Translations under genes and position numbers: made by a program | The notes under the pieces: model-generated | Databases searched by the model: none | What the model was told of the DNA's origin: nothing | What the model saw: the letters and a program-made list of their open reading frames with translations, nothing else | Shown here: positions 1-9,039 of the stretch, piece after piece | How positions within the stretch are numbered: position 1 is the first letter of the stretch | Layout: every line of letters starts with the position of its first letter | Assembly: GCA_963966185.1 (NCBI GenBank) | Contig: CAWZYM010000041.1 | Location: 62,001-126,000, forward strand | Direction of reading: 5' to 3' | Length of the DNA stretch: 64,000 nt | From: Rhabditoides inermis | Lineage: Eukaryota; Nematoda; Chromadorea; Rhabditida; Rhabditidae

Positions 1-167
1 TCTGTGTCGTGGTCTGTCCGGTTACCGCCAACTTTTTTTTCGCACGGGTTTCCAGCTCTGTGATTGGTCGTCTCCAGGTGGATTAGGCCACGCCCACTGA
101 TTTCCCACGCCTGTTTCGAAAAGCCTGTCTGTACCCTGGCCCAGCCACCGGAAGCTCCCTCCTCCCA

Positions 168-191
168 TTCTCTCTCTCTCTCTCTCTCTCT
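168..191. repeat. (CT)n microsatellite
   Basis: A short pure CT run. The surrounding 1-357 stretch shows no convincing exon on either strand; the open frames there pass straight through the CT run, and I see nothing else. Confidence 0.85.
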
Positions 192-357
192 TGATTCCTC
201 TGGAACCTTGAAGGAACGTACTGATGAGGCCTACCTCCTTCAAGCTTTGTTCGTTGCGTATACGTTTCGTGGCCGAAACGCACTGTGATAAACGATTTTG
301 TTACAAGTTGTTGTTTGTTTTTGTTTTCATGAAAACAGAACATAGTGGAACTATTTA

Positions 358-1380
358 TTCGTACAATAAACATTGGTGGAATTGATATTGTTGTAGTTTG
401 AATACTAGGTAGCATGGGAGGAGGGCGGCGACATCGACGGCGATCATTCTTGCGCGGCTCAGGGGGGCTGCGGCGCTGCGGGCCGACTCGTCTCGCCAGA
501 CTCCGAGAGACACCTGAAACAATACGATACAAACGTTTAACAAACAACAGACTATACAATTCATGGACATACCTGCAGATCGGAGACTCCGATGACGGTT
601 CCCTTGGCGTGCATGCCGCTAACAGACTATACAATTCATGGACATACCTACAGATCGGAGACTCCGATGACGGTTCCCTTGGCGTGCATGCCGCTCTTCT
701 TGAACTGCCCGGCCACCTCAGAGCGTCTCGCCAGGCCAGACACCTGAAACAATACGATACAAACATCTAACAAACAACAGACTATACAATTCATGGACAT
801 ACCTACAGATCGGAGACTCCGATGACGGTTCCCTTGGCGTGCATGCCGCTCTTCTTGAACTGCCCGGCCACCTCAGAGCGTCTCGCCAGGCCAGACACCT
901 GAAACAATACGATACAAACATCTAACAAACAACAGACTATACAATTCATGGACATACCTACAGATCGGAGACTCCGATGACGGTTCCCTTGGCGTGCATG
1001 CCGCTCTTCTTGAACTGCCCGGCCACCTCAGAGCGTCTCGCCAGGCCAGACACCTGAAACAATACGATACAAACATCTAACAAACAACAGACTATACAAT
1101 TCATGGACATACCTACAGATCGGAGACTCCGATGACGGTTCCCTTGGCGTGCATGCCGCTCTTCTTGAACTGCCCGGCCACCTCAGAGCGTCTCGCCAGG
1201 CCAGACACCTGAAACAATACGATACAAACATCTAACAAACAACAGACTATACAATTCATGGACATACCTACAGATCGGAGACTCCGATGACGGATCCTTT
1301 GGCTTGGCAGCACGCCGCTCTACTTCTTTTACGGCCCGACCACCTTGCAGCGTGTCGCAAGGCAGACATCTGAAATACAA
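358..1380 (-). pseudogene. Tandem exon array of an unrecognised gene, probably broken
   Basis: On the minus strand this locus reads as a string of exon-like segments, each preceded by a pyrimidine-rich TTTCAG acceptor and followed by a GTATGT donor. The repeated 96-bp segment reads VSGLARRSEVAGQFKKSGM and continues to KGTVIGVSDL. The most upstream copy (about 1278-1374) has diverged, begins ATGTCTGCC and keeps only the end of that peptide. The most downstream segment (about 358-533) encodes a different tail with basic and alanine-rich stretches. In the full copies the last codon before the donor is TAG; in the truncated leftmost copy it is CAG. I do not recognise the protein. Reading the array as a gene fragment is inference. 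It could be a real gene with a tandemly amplified exon, a decayed gene, or a non-coding satellite that captured one exon and its intron. Confidence 0.4.
551..1300. repeat. 155-bp tandem repeat, about 4 full copies plus partial copies
   Basis: The same landmark (ACTATACAATTCATGGACAT) recurs at 551, 626, 781, 936, 1091 and 1246. The last four intervals are exactly 155 bp, and the first is 75 bp because that copy has lost the exon 5' half and the preceding intron. The inner copies look identical by eye, so the amplification is recent or homogenised. Each unit holds one 96-bp exon-like segment and a 59-bp intron-like spacer with splice consensus on the minus strand. Confidence 0.95.
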
Positions 1381-1607
1381 AACAAGTTATGAAAGTTAAA
1401 TGAAACGAGGAAAATGATCAGAATAAAGCTAATGGCGACTAAAAACCTTGCAATAACTCTTGTCGCAGCGTAACTCGATGAGTATATTAATAAAAAATGT
1501 TATGAATATATAATGTTACCTTTCTAGAACACACTAAACAAAAAAACACAAAAAGAAATCAAAATATCGGCAATCTGGAAAACTCATCACCTCATCACTT
1601 CATCACT

Positions 1608-1670
1608 TCATCACATGACGTCATGTGATGAATTTTCAGTTCATCACATGACGTCATGTGATGAATTTTC
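1608..1670. promoter_or_regulatory. Paired CRE-like palindromes in left terminal repeat
   Basis: Two copies of CACATGACGTCATGTG lie about 30 bp apart. Each contains the perfect ATF/CREB octamer TGACGTCA, and the same pair recurs in the right terminal repeat (about 2259-2313). The palindromes are seen directly; binding by bZIP factors is inference. Confidence 0.5.
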
Positions 1671-1955
1671 CGATTTGCTTGTCTGGGACCTAATAAACCG
1701 GTGCCCGATCAAACTTGGCCCTTTATTTTTGAATGAAGCTCAAACTTGGTCATTTTGCAAATTGTGATAGATATTTAGAACGAAGGAAATGTTCCATTAG
1801 CAAAAACGAATCATGATTAGTATGTATGCATGTTTACAATCTTATATACCCGAAACATTCGATTCAGTAAGACAACTTATCATATAATGGAATTGATTGA
1901 ACACCAATGATCTGACACCAAGGATTTGATCGTTACTGAAACTGCCGTGATTAAT

Positions 1956-2008
1956 CTTCATAACATTCTGAATTGAATGTTATGAATTCAATTCAGAATG
2001 TTATGAAG
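1956..2008. repeat. Internal palindrome of the MITE
   Basis: Two perfect 22-bp arms, the left beginning CTTCATAACATTC, surround a 9-bp loop and would fold into a strong hairpin in the middle of the foldback element. Confidence 0.85.
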
Positions 2009-2748
2009 ACAGTCTAGATGGAGGGTTCAAGTTAGTTAACAACGTTTAACAAAGTTAACAAAGTTAACAACGTTTGCGACATACAAGGTCAGATACAGTA
2101 CTGTTACAATAATGTCGGCTAATATAAGATGTTTAGTTATTTTAAATAATATAGATTACAAAATAAAACAATGTAAGGCGCCGCAATTCAATTCTAAGGG
2201 CCCACGTTTGATAGGGCACCGGTTTATTAGGTCCCAGACAAGCAAATCGGAAAATTCAGCACATGACGTCATGTGATGAACTGAAAATTCATCACATGAC
2301 GTCATGTGATGAAGTGATGAAGTGATGAGGTGATGAGTTTTCCAGATTGCCTCAAAATATCAACGAAATTTTCAAAAATAACGAATCTGCAGCCCTAGCA
2401 CCGCCCCCCATCCTCGGTCCCATAACGATCATATTGCTGTATAATACAACCCCATACCGTATTTCTCACTTTCCGCTCTCTCCCGGTGGAAACTCCGTCC
2501 GAGATTGGGCGTGTAATCTGCGCTGTTGTCTGCGCCCTTTCCTCTCACTCTCTCTTGCCTCCAATTCATTCGAATTGTCGTGGTTTGTAGCTGCTGGCGG
2601 CTGCTGCTGGCCTCTGCTGGTGGCTGTAGTTTGTCGGCGATACGCTGCGGTCATGCGTTCCGGACAGTGTTTTCGTTATTCTTTTTTTCTCAACATTTGT
2701 GTTTACGTGCTGTTGTTGCAGCCGTTAGACTCAAATCGATTGACCAAC

Positions 2749-3808
2749 ATGCCGAGAGAGCTGTTGAGCAACTCTTCCGCTTCTTCGTCTGACCTCAAGG
2801 AGATGCCTAGTGTGAGCTTTGCTGTGGTGTTGATGTTGTTGTTACTGTTCACCATAGCGTACTTGAAGTTGTCCGACAAAGTCCTGGGCGGTGTGTCGGT
2901 GTCTGACGACTCGGACGATGTGTACGCCCATCCCAGTAAGGAGCTCAACGACAGCATTATCACGGTGCGTGCTGCTGATCACACGTAGAACGTTCCAACC
3001 CTGTGCAGAAAACGCCGGAGCCGCGCATGCACTCGACTATGCGCAAGTCGTCGACGGGAACTCTGCTCGCCACGCGCCCCCTCTCCGACCAGAGCAGCGA
3101 CGGAAGCGGCGACGACCTGCACGCGCAGAAGACGGCCGCGCCCGACGACCACCAGGAGGAATACGTGGAGGGAGAGCAGCAGCCCGAGACAGACCACTCC
3201 GCTCACAGCGAGACGCCCGAGGTCAGGCGACTCGATTGTAACATGCAACCTTTTCAGATTGACCAGCAGTCGCCGGCGCGCGACGGCGACGACGAGAGCG
3301 CCGTCAGCGACGCGTCGGTGAGTCGTTTACAGATTGTTATTACAATTTAGATGTAACCTGGTTGTAGACGGTGCGCTCGCATACTGCGTCATTCTCGGAG
3401 CGCCGCCGCTTGGCGCTTTCCGATCGTCGCCGCCGGCGCATCGCCCGCATGCGACTCAACCTCCCCTACGACACGGTTGGTAATGTATCGTTGACCGAGT
3501 TGATGTGGCAATTGCAGCCGCAGAAGATGAAAGCCGACTACGACAAGCTGGTGCGCATCGCCGGATGGGAGTTCGACGACGACGCCGAGATCAGCGAGGT
3601 ATTATTAGATGTGGAGTGGAAGGTAGTGTTATATGTGAAACACGGAACCTCTCTCTCTACTCTGTGGTAGTGTGGCTTGGTGTTGGGGCCACTCTCAGCT
3701 TCACTTCAGGACGACAGTAACTGGAAGTGGGCGTGTGAGCAGATGGATGCATCGGCCGCCCGCCACAGGGAGCGCATGCACGCACTCGCACAACAACGCA
3801 ACCACTGA
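2749..3808 (+). CDS. Unrecognised single-pass membrane protein
   Basis: Model of about six exons: 2749-2964, then exons starting at about 3008, 3259, 3368, 3521 and 3709, ending in TGA at 3806-3808. Phases agree across the joins I checked. The N-terminus is a short Ser-rich segment (MPRELLSNSSASSSDL) followed by one strongly hydrophobic stretch (SFAVVLMLLLLFTIAYL, about residues 22-39). The rest is hydrophilic: an acidic Asp/Glu/Ser-rich region, a basic arginine cluster (ERRRLALSDRRRRRIARM), and a C-terminus with WEFDDDAE and NWKWACEQMDASAARHRERM. I do not recognise the family. An upstream in-frame ATG at 2653 would add about 32 residues, but a possible acceptor (TTGCAG) just before 2722 makes 2749 the safer start. 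The GTCAGG...TTTTCAG segment before 3259 may be a 36-bp intron or may be translated. The MITE ends about 400 bp upstream. Confidence 0.6.
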
Positions 3809-4041
3809 TCACGTGTACAATTCTCGGCATCTTCATCTCCTCATTCCTCTCCATCCCATTTGCACTCCTTCATTTTTAATGTGTAAACCAGAGCAGCTTC
3901 ATGGTCCAAGTTCCCATACTGCTCACACTATCTTGTAAATGCCCGAATTTATATTAACTTTGTACTGTTACCTGTTTTTGTTGTAACTTCCTTGTAGCTA
4001 ACATCATATATTTGCAGAAGATTTATCAACATTTCATGAGC

Positions 4042-4047
4042 AATAAA
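4042..4047 (+). promoter_or_regulatory. AATAAA polyadenylation signal
   Basis: A canonical AATAAA about 235 bp after the stop of the plus-strand membrane-protein gene. It lies just before the 3' end of the convergent LRP-like gene, so the two transcripts nearly meet. Confidence 0.6.
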
Positions 4048-4115
4048 TGTAGTGGGAAAATGCAATACTTGTTGAGATTCTCGCGACCTGAATGTGCGTG
4101 GACTGGGGGTGGTGT

Positions 4116-5479
4116 TCACTGCGGGTAGTGCTGGTTGTGTAGCAGAGCGGGGAATAGCGGGGGCAGGAGGGGCGCTGGGTCGCGCATCCGCCGCCCCTCC
4201 CTCTTCTCCACCGGACAGTACACCTCGTCGGACCGGTCGGCGCAGTCGGGGGAGCCGTCGCACAGTCCCCCGGGGGCCACGCACTTGCGGTTGTCGTGGC
4301 ACTGGAACTGGCCCGGCAGACACATGCGCGGCGCTGAAACGGTGCATTGAGATAGGAGGAAACACCTTTATTGAATCATGCCAGCTAGATGATCGGTATA
4401 CTCACGGCAGTTGGTCTCGTCGGCGTGGTTGGTGCAGTGCGCGATCCCATCACACACGTACAGCTTGGACACGCACCTGCAAACACCGATGTGAGCTGAT
4501 GTATCGATTGATTAGTTGTTTAGTTGTATATCACGAATGATTGATGGATTGCTTGAGTGTCGACTCACTTTGGATCGCTTCCTCCGCACTCTATCTCAGC
4601 CTCGTTGCAGTTGCTGCGACACGACACGCCGTCATCCTGCAGCACGTAGCCGTCACCGCATTCGCACCTGCGAGTTATTGATTAATTGATCGATTGATCG
4701 ATTGATGAGCTCACCTGGCGCCATTATTGGGCCCGAGCAGGCAGAGCTGTGCGCATGGCATGTGTGCGCAGCTGGAGTTGACTGGCGGCTGGAGTGTGGG
4801 ATGGAATAGCTTGAGCGAGTAGGGCAGCAGCGCCGTCTGAGCCAGCACTGTGATGTTGTCGCCTGTCAGCTGGAAGGCAAGTGTCACACAGACGACACAA
4901 TGAGTACTGTGCCTTGTTTGCGCGGAGCAGTCCGCGGTAGGTCCAGTCTGTCCAGTAGAGGTGGTCGTCGGCGACTGCCATTCCGAACACGTGCGGCACG
5001 GAACCGGCGTCCGAGATGACCACGCGGCGGCCAGAACCGTCCAGGTTCGCCACTCTGCAAACAGGGAGATGTGATTTGCCGCGTTCACTTCTGTTCGCCG
5101 CGTTTGGCCGCGAAAAAAAGAAGTGAGTAGTTTGTGAGAAGAGACGTACTCAATAACATCGAGGAACGCGTCGGCCCAGTAGATCTTGCCAGCGTGGATA
5201 TCGACGGTGAGCGCGTTCGGCCAGGTGATCTGCACAGGGTTTGAGGAGTGATCTTGTTACGGATACGGTAGTTTAACAATACTATGACAGTTGACTTCTT
5301 CGGGATACGGCAGCGCGTATTTCGATACACTCACTACTCACTCTCTCGGTGATAATCTTCTCGAACTTGGATCCGTCCATGGCAGCGCGGCCGATGAAAG
5401 CAGACGAAGACCAGTCGGAGACGAACATCTCACTGCAAAGAGAGAGTGAAAGAATGTGTGTGTGTTTCTGAGAGAGAGA

Positions 5480-5525
<46 letters not shown>

Positions 5526-6953
5526 GAGGAGAGAGAGCGCGTACCCATTGGCGGGATGGAGTGCGATGGCACGCGGCAGCTTCATCGCTCCCTTGTACAC
5601 AGCACGACGATACTTGCCATCCAGCGTCTGCACCATGATGTCCGTCCTGTGAGTGAGTGGATTAGCATATCTCCCTCCCCCCTCCCTCCTCACTTCCGCA
5701 GGGTGTACAGATTGCGCGCCACCCAATCGACCGCGATGCCTTCCAGTCCATCAACCTAAAACAAAGTATTCTCATGAAGCTTTGATGGAGGTACGTTGTC
5801 TGTAAGTGAGTGTCGCCACTTCCCCTCAAGTCTCTTCGTACCTCGTACTTCTGCACCGCCTGCGAGAATGTCCCGTCGATGTTCATCTTCTCGATCACGT
5901 TCGCCCCAATGTCCGCGTAGTAGATGCGACGCTCCTGAGAGGAGACATTCGACAACTTGTCTTCTTTTCGGTCTCTGTATCCCACCTTCACATCCACATC
6001 GATCATGGCCGTCTTCTGGAGGCCCGCCTTCTGCAGCTGGAAGTTCTTGCCGTCCATCGAGATGTTCCAGATCGACTGGCCGTGTGCGAAGAAGATCCAT
6101 AGAGGGGCTGAAGAGAGAGAGTAGGGGATGAGAGAGGAGGAGGAAGCGGCGTACCGGTGTCTTGACGGACGCAGGTGGCGTTGTCTTGGGCGAGAGAGTA
6201 GTATTCGTGGCTGCAGCTGCACTCATACGAGCCGGGCAGGTTGAGACAGCGCTGCGAGCAGAGAACCGACGACGGCTGCGAGCACTCGTCGATGTCTCAA
6301 ACGAGACAGGTGAACAGAGATCAACGCATGTACTCTAAGGTCGTATCATCGTTACTCCATGTACCCAGTCACAGTCACAGTTGCTACGCAGTGCTCGCCT
6401 CCGACAGTTGTGACAACCGATGCCTAATGTTGACCCACCGATGCACTTCCTTTCGTCTTTGTTGTAGTGATAGCCAGGCAGACGACAGCGACACGCGCCC
6501 TCTGCGTCGCACTCTTCCAGGGGGATTTCTGGAAGGAGAGCGGGTGAGAGAGAGAGAGAGGGGGGGGGGAGGGAAAGAGGGAGAGAAAAAGAGGCGTCCA
6601 CTCACCCTGCTTGTTCTTGGGGCTGATGGCTCGAGTGATGTTGGTGAACAGAGCACATTCCGAGTTCTCGCGAGTTGCGAGCAATGAGAGAAGCGACATC
6701 TCGATCTGGACGAAATCTCTTCCTCCACTCTTTCTGACCTCTCTCTATTCATTCTCTCTCTCCCTCTCCCCTCTCTCTCTCTACCTTGACAGCATCCCTA
6801 CACGTATCCGAGTCTCTCTCCAGAAGACAATCCACGTACGACTGTAGCACGAAACACTCGTAGTCGGGCTTCTTCTTGGCGGGAGAGCGCTGCACACCTA
6901 GAGAGGGAGGGATGAGAGAGGGAAAAAGAGAGCGAAGAGAGAGAGAGAGAGAA

Positions 6954-6985
<32 letters not shown>

Positions 6986-7692
6986 CATACCCAGTTCTGC
7001 TGCCCTATTGGCGTCATCCCTTAGAGCGTTGGTCCGGTTGACGAAGCACTGCTTGAGCTGCTCGTCCTACAATATGTGAATACATACGATGTTGACGTCA
7101 CCAGATGACGTCACCAGGCTGGCGTACCTGCTCGAGCTGGCGAAGGCAGTCGCCTTCCTCGCGGGCGATCTCCGAATACTTCACCTCACACATCAACTCG
7201 TACATTTGCTCCACGTTGTGCGAGATCGAGCGGCTGAAGAGAAGGAAATCTCTCTCTCTCTCTCACTCCCTCAGTACTCTCCCCTATTCTCCTCCTCCTC
7301 TCTCCCCTATCCTCCTCCTTCTCCCTCCCCCTCTCTCTCTCTCTCTCTCCCTCTCCCTCTCTCTCTCTCTCTCCCTACCGGCAGTCGTCTCGGACTCCGG
7401 CAGTGCACTGCTTGTACCGTTCGTACTCGCTGCACAGCTCTCCAATGTTAGATAGAGGCGGGTGGACAATCTACAAACACGACATGATGACTGGGTAGAC
7501 AGTATATATTAATAATATTCTGTGTGATCTATATTCACTATAATCAGTCCCTGCGACAAGATATTCATCAAAAGTCCAGTATCTCTTACCTGGTTCTCTA
7601 AATCGGCATAGGAGACGAGGGGCGAAATACAGCGAAGTGCGACCGACTCTTCCAGCAAGTCGCAGCGAGACGCAAGCAACGCCACTGCAAGG

Positions 7693-7757
<65 letters not shown>

Positions 7758-7791
7758 CTGGCAGGGCGAGTAGTTGGAGTAGCAGCCGCAT
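4116..7791 (-). CDS. Secreted LRP-like protein: Cys-rich region, EGF, YWTD propeller, EGF, LDLa x2
   Basis: A multi-exon gene starting MRLLLQLLALPVALLAS, a clear signal peptide split by a (CT)n-rich intron. About 200 residues of Cys-rich helical-looking sequence follow, with spaced CxxxxxYxxC patterns (for example CSEYERYKQC and CFVLQSYVDC). Next come an EGF-like domain (CRCRLPGYHY), a calcium-binding-type EGF (DIDECSQPSS), a six-bladed YWTD propeller (RIYYADIG, EMFVSDWS, KIYWADAF, HLYWTDWTYR), another EGF-like domain (CECGDGYV) and two LDLa repeats (CDGIAHCTNHADETNC and CDGSPDCADRSDEVYC). Propeller-EGF-LDLa is the order of LRP5/6-type ectodomain ends. The protein stops about 25 residues after the last LDLa with no clear membrane segment, so I infer a secreted protein. 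The N-terminal Cys-rich part recalls nematode DUF19 or chondroitin-proteoglycan domains only by cysteine spacing. Ligand and pathway cannot be read from the sequence. Confidence 0.85.
5469..5525. repeat. (GA)n microsatellite in LRP-like intron
   Basis: A near-pure GA run inside a short intron between two propeller exons. Similar runs occur at about 6545-6575, 6925-6985 and 7325-7375 in neighbouring introns of this gene. Confidence 0.85.
7695..7754. repeat. (CT)n microsatellite in first LRP-like intron
   Basis: A 60-bp CT run forming most of the intron that splits the signal-peptide codons. On the coding strand it reads as (GA)n, so it does not act as the polypyrimidine tract. Confidence 0.9.
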
Positions 7792-8064
7792 CAGGAGCGC
7801 GCTGTCTGGTGATATGTCTCGAGGGGTGGGGCTTACAACTTGTTTGCATTCTGCCTTCCGGGGGAACAAGCCCATATACGGAGGTCAAAAGGGTCAACTC
7901 CCCTGTTGTTTGCACACTCATTACCCCTACAAGCCAACTTTTTGAAAAGAGATGAACGAATAGGATATCAGATTACAGATTACTCATATGCGGAAAATCT
8001 TAAGATTTCAACAAGCACAGGTTTTCACCCAATTTGGAAAGAATAGAAACACTATGCAAACATA

Positions 8065-8393
8065 TTATCTTTCAAAAGTACTTCCAAGTAAAAGTAGTTG
8101 GTTTGTACTGTTGTCTCAGTTGAGCAAAAGGACTGACATGTTTTCAATGGAGACATGTGCCAACAGGCTCTCTCTCTCTCATACCAGTGCAAAGCGGCCA
8201 TATTATAATGAACGCGTTTACAAAGTTATGCAGTTATTATCTAAAAACACAACTTCTGTTGTAACATAACACGTCGAATAATGCTGAGAGCCTGTTTGCA
8301 CATGTCTCCATTGAAAACATGTCAGTCCTTTTGCTCAACTGAGACAACAGTACAAACCAACTACTTTTACTTGGAAGTACTTTTGAAAGATAA
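8065..8393. mobile_element. 329-bp foldback MITE with TA target duplication
   Basis: Inverted arms of about 110 bp (8065-8175 and 8284-8393) begin TTATCTTTCAAAAGTACT and are flanked by TA on both sides (8063-8064 and 8394-8395). The middle about 110 bp is unique and has no coding frame. The TA duplication and a shared terminus with the element at 47220-47708 place both in one Tc1/mariner-like MITE family; that family name is inference. Confidence 0.85.
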
Positions 8394-9039
8394 TATCTGT
8401 CCTTTTCTTAAGTTTTGTTTCACAAAATTATATTTTCATACACGTTCGCGATTCGCTGCGAGGATACCGACGCGCACCCGCTATTCGCCTCTCTCTCTCA
8501 CTCACACACAGAGGGGGCGGGGCGAAAGCGATTGTCCGACGCCCGCCCGCCCGCCCGACACCAATCTCAATCCGCACTCGAATGCGGACTCTCCGTATCT
8601 CGCTTCAAATTCAATCAAACTCAATACAACTTTCTATAACTCTATCGAATAGAGATGTGAATGCAATGTAACAGTGGAAATCACTTCAAAATGAGGAAAA
8701 GTGCTTCATCCGGGAAAAGTCGTTTTTGAGCATTCTAGCGCGCGGGGACATCCAGTACAAACGAGAGGGCGCTGGCGCGCCCTCTCTAATTGGCGTGAGA
8801 AGAGTCGTTACGCTCCGATTATCGTAAGCTGCGAGTAAAACAAAAGAACAGTGCGAATCGGGCAAATAAAGCATACGGTAGGTTCACCACAAAGAGAATA
8901 ACTTCTTTATCACTAGAAGAGTAACCAACATTCGGTTAGAACCGATGCGCGAACTAATATCTTTACACAAGTACACGTGTGCGTGGCAACACAGACGATA
9001 GAACCAATAAACAATCGATATTCGATCGATATGCGGTGA
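8394..9039. other. Intergenic stretch between MITE and UBE2E
   Basis: No supported gene. It holds a short (CT)n run, a GC-rich patch of CCCG repeats near 8540 and the 27-bp hairpin described separately. It is probably 3' flank of UBE2E and 5' flank of the LRP-like gene. Confidence 0.5.
8763..8790. repeat. Dispersed GC-rich hairpin, copy 1
   Basis: A near-perfect palindrome GAGAGGGCGCTGGCGCGCCC continuing to TCTCTAAT. Its reverse complement is almost identical to the hairpin at 44769-44797. The remnant may be a tiny palindromic repeat or the end of an old transposon. Confidence 0.7.

Larger units (their letters stand above)
1569..2351. mobile_element. 783-bp foldback MITE with 10-bp target duplication
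   Basis: The ends are inverted repeats of about 155 bp (1569-1724 and 2196-2351), starting GGCAATCTGG and ending CCAGATTGCC. The element is flanked by a perfect direct repeat TCAAAATATC at 1559-1568 and 2352-2361, the expected target-site duplication. Each terminal repeat carries two copies of a palindrome containing TGACGTCA. A separate internal palindrome lies at 1956-2008. There is no transposase frame, so it is non-autonomous. A 10-bp duplication with long terminal repeats fits Mutator-like (MULE) elements best; that family assignment is inference. Confidence 0.9.

Noticed and set aside
83..766. 227-codon minus-strand frame
   Set aside because: It runs through two intron-like spacers, the tandem repeat and a CT run; splice signals inside argue against a continuous coding frame.
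551..1300. CRISPR array
   Set aside because: Units are tandem, 155 bp, without distinct unique spacers, and lie in an intron-rich animal genome.
2347..2748. Start of the membrane-protein gene at 2347
   Set aside because: That ATG is inside the right end of the MITE, and the intervening frame looks like promoter or 5'-UTR sequence.
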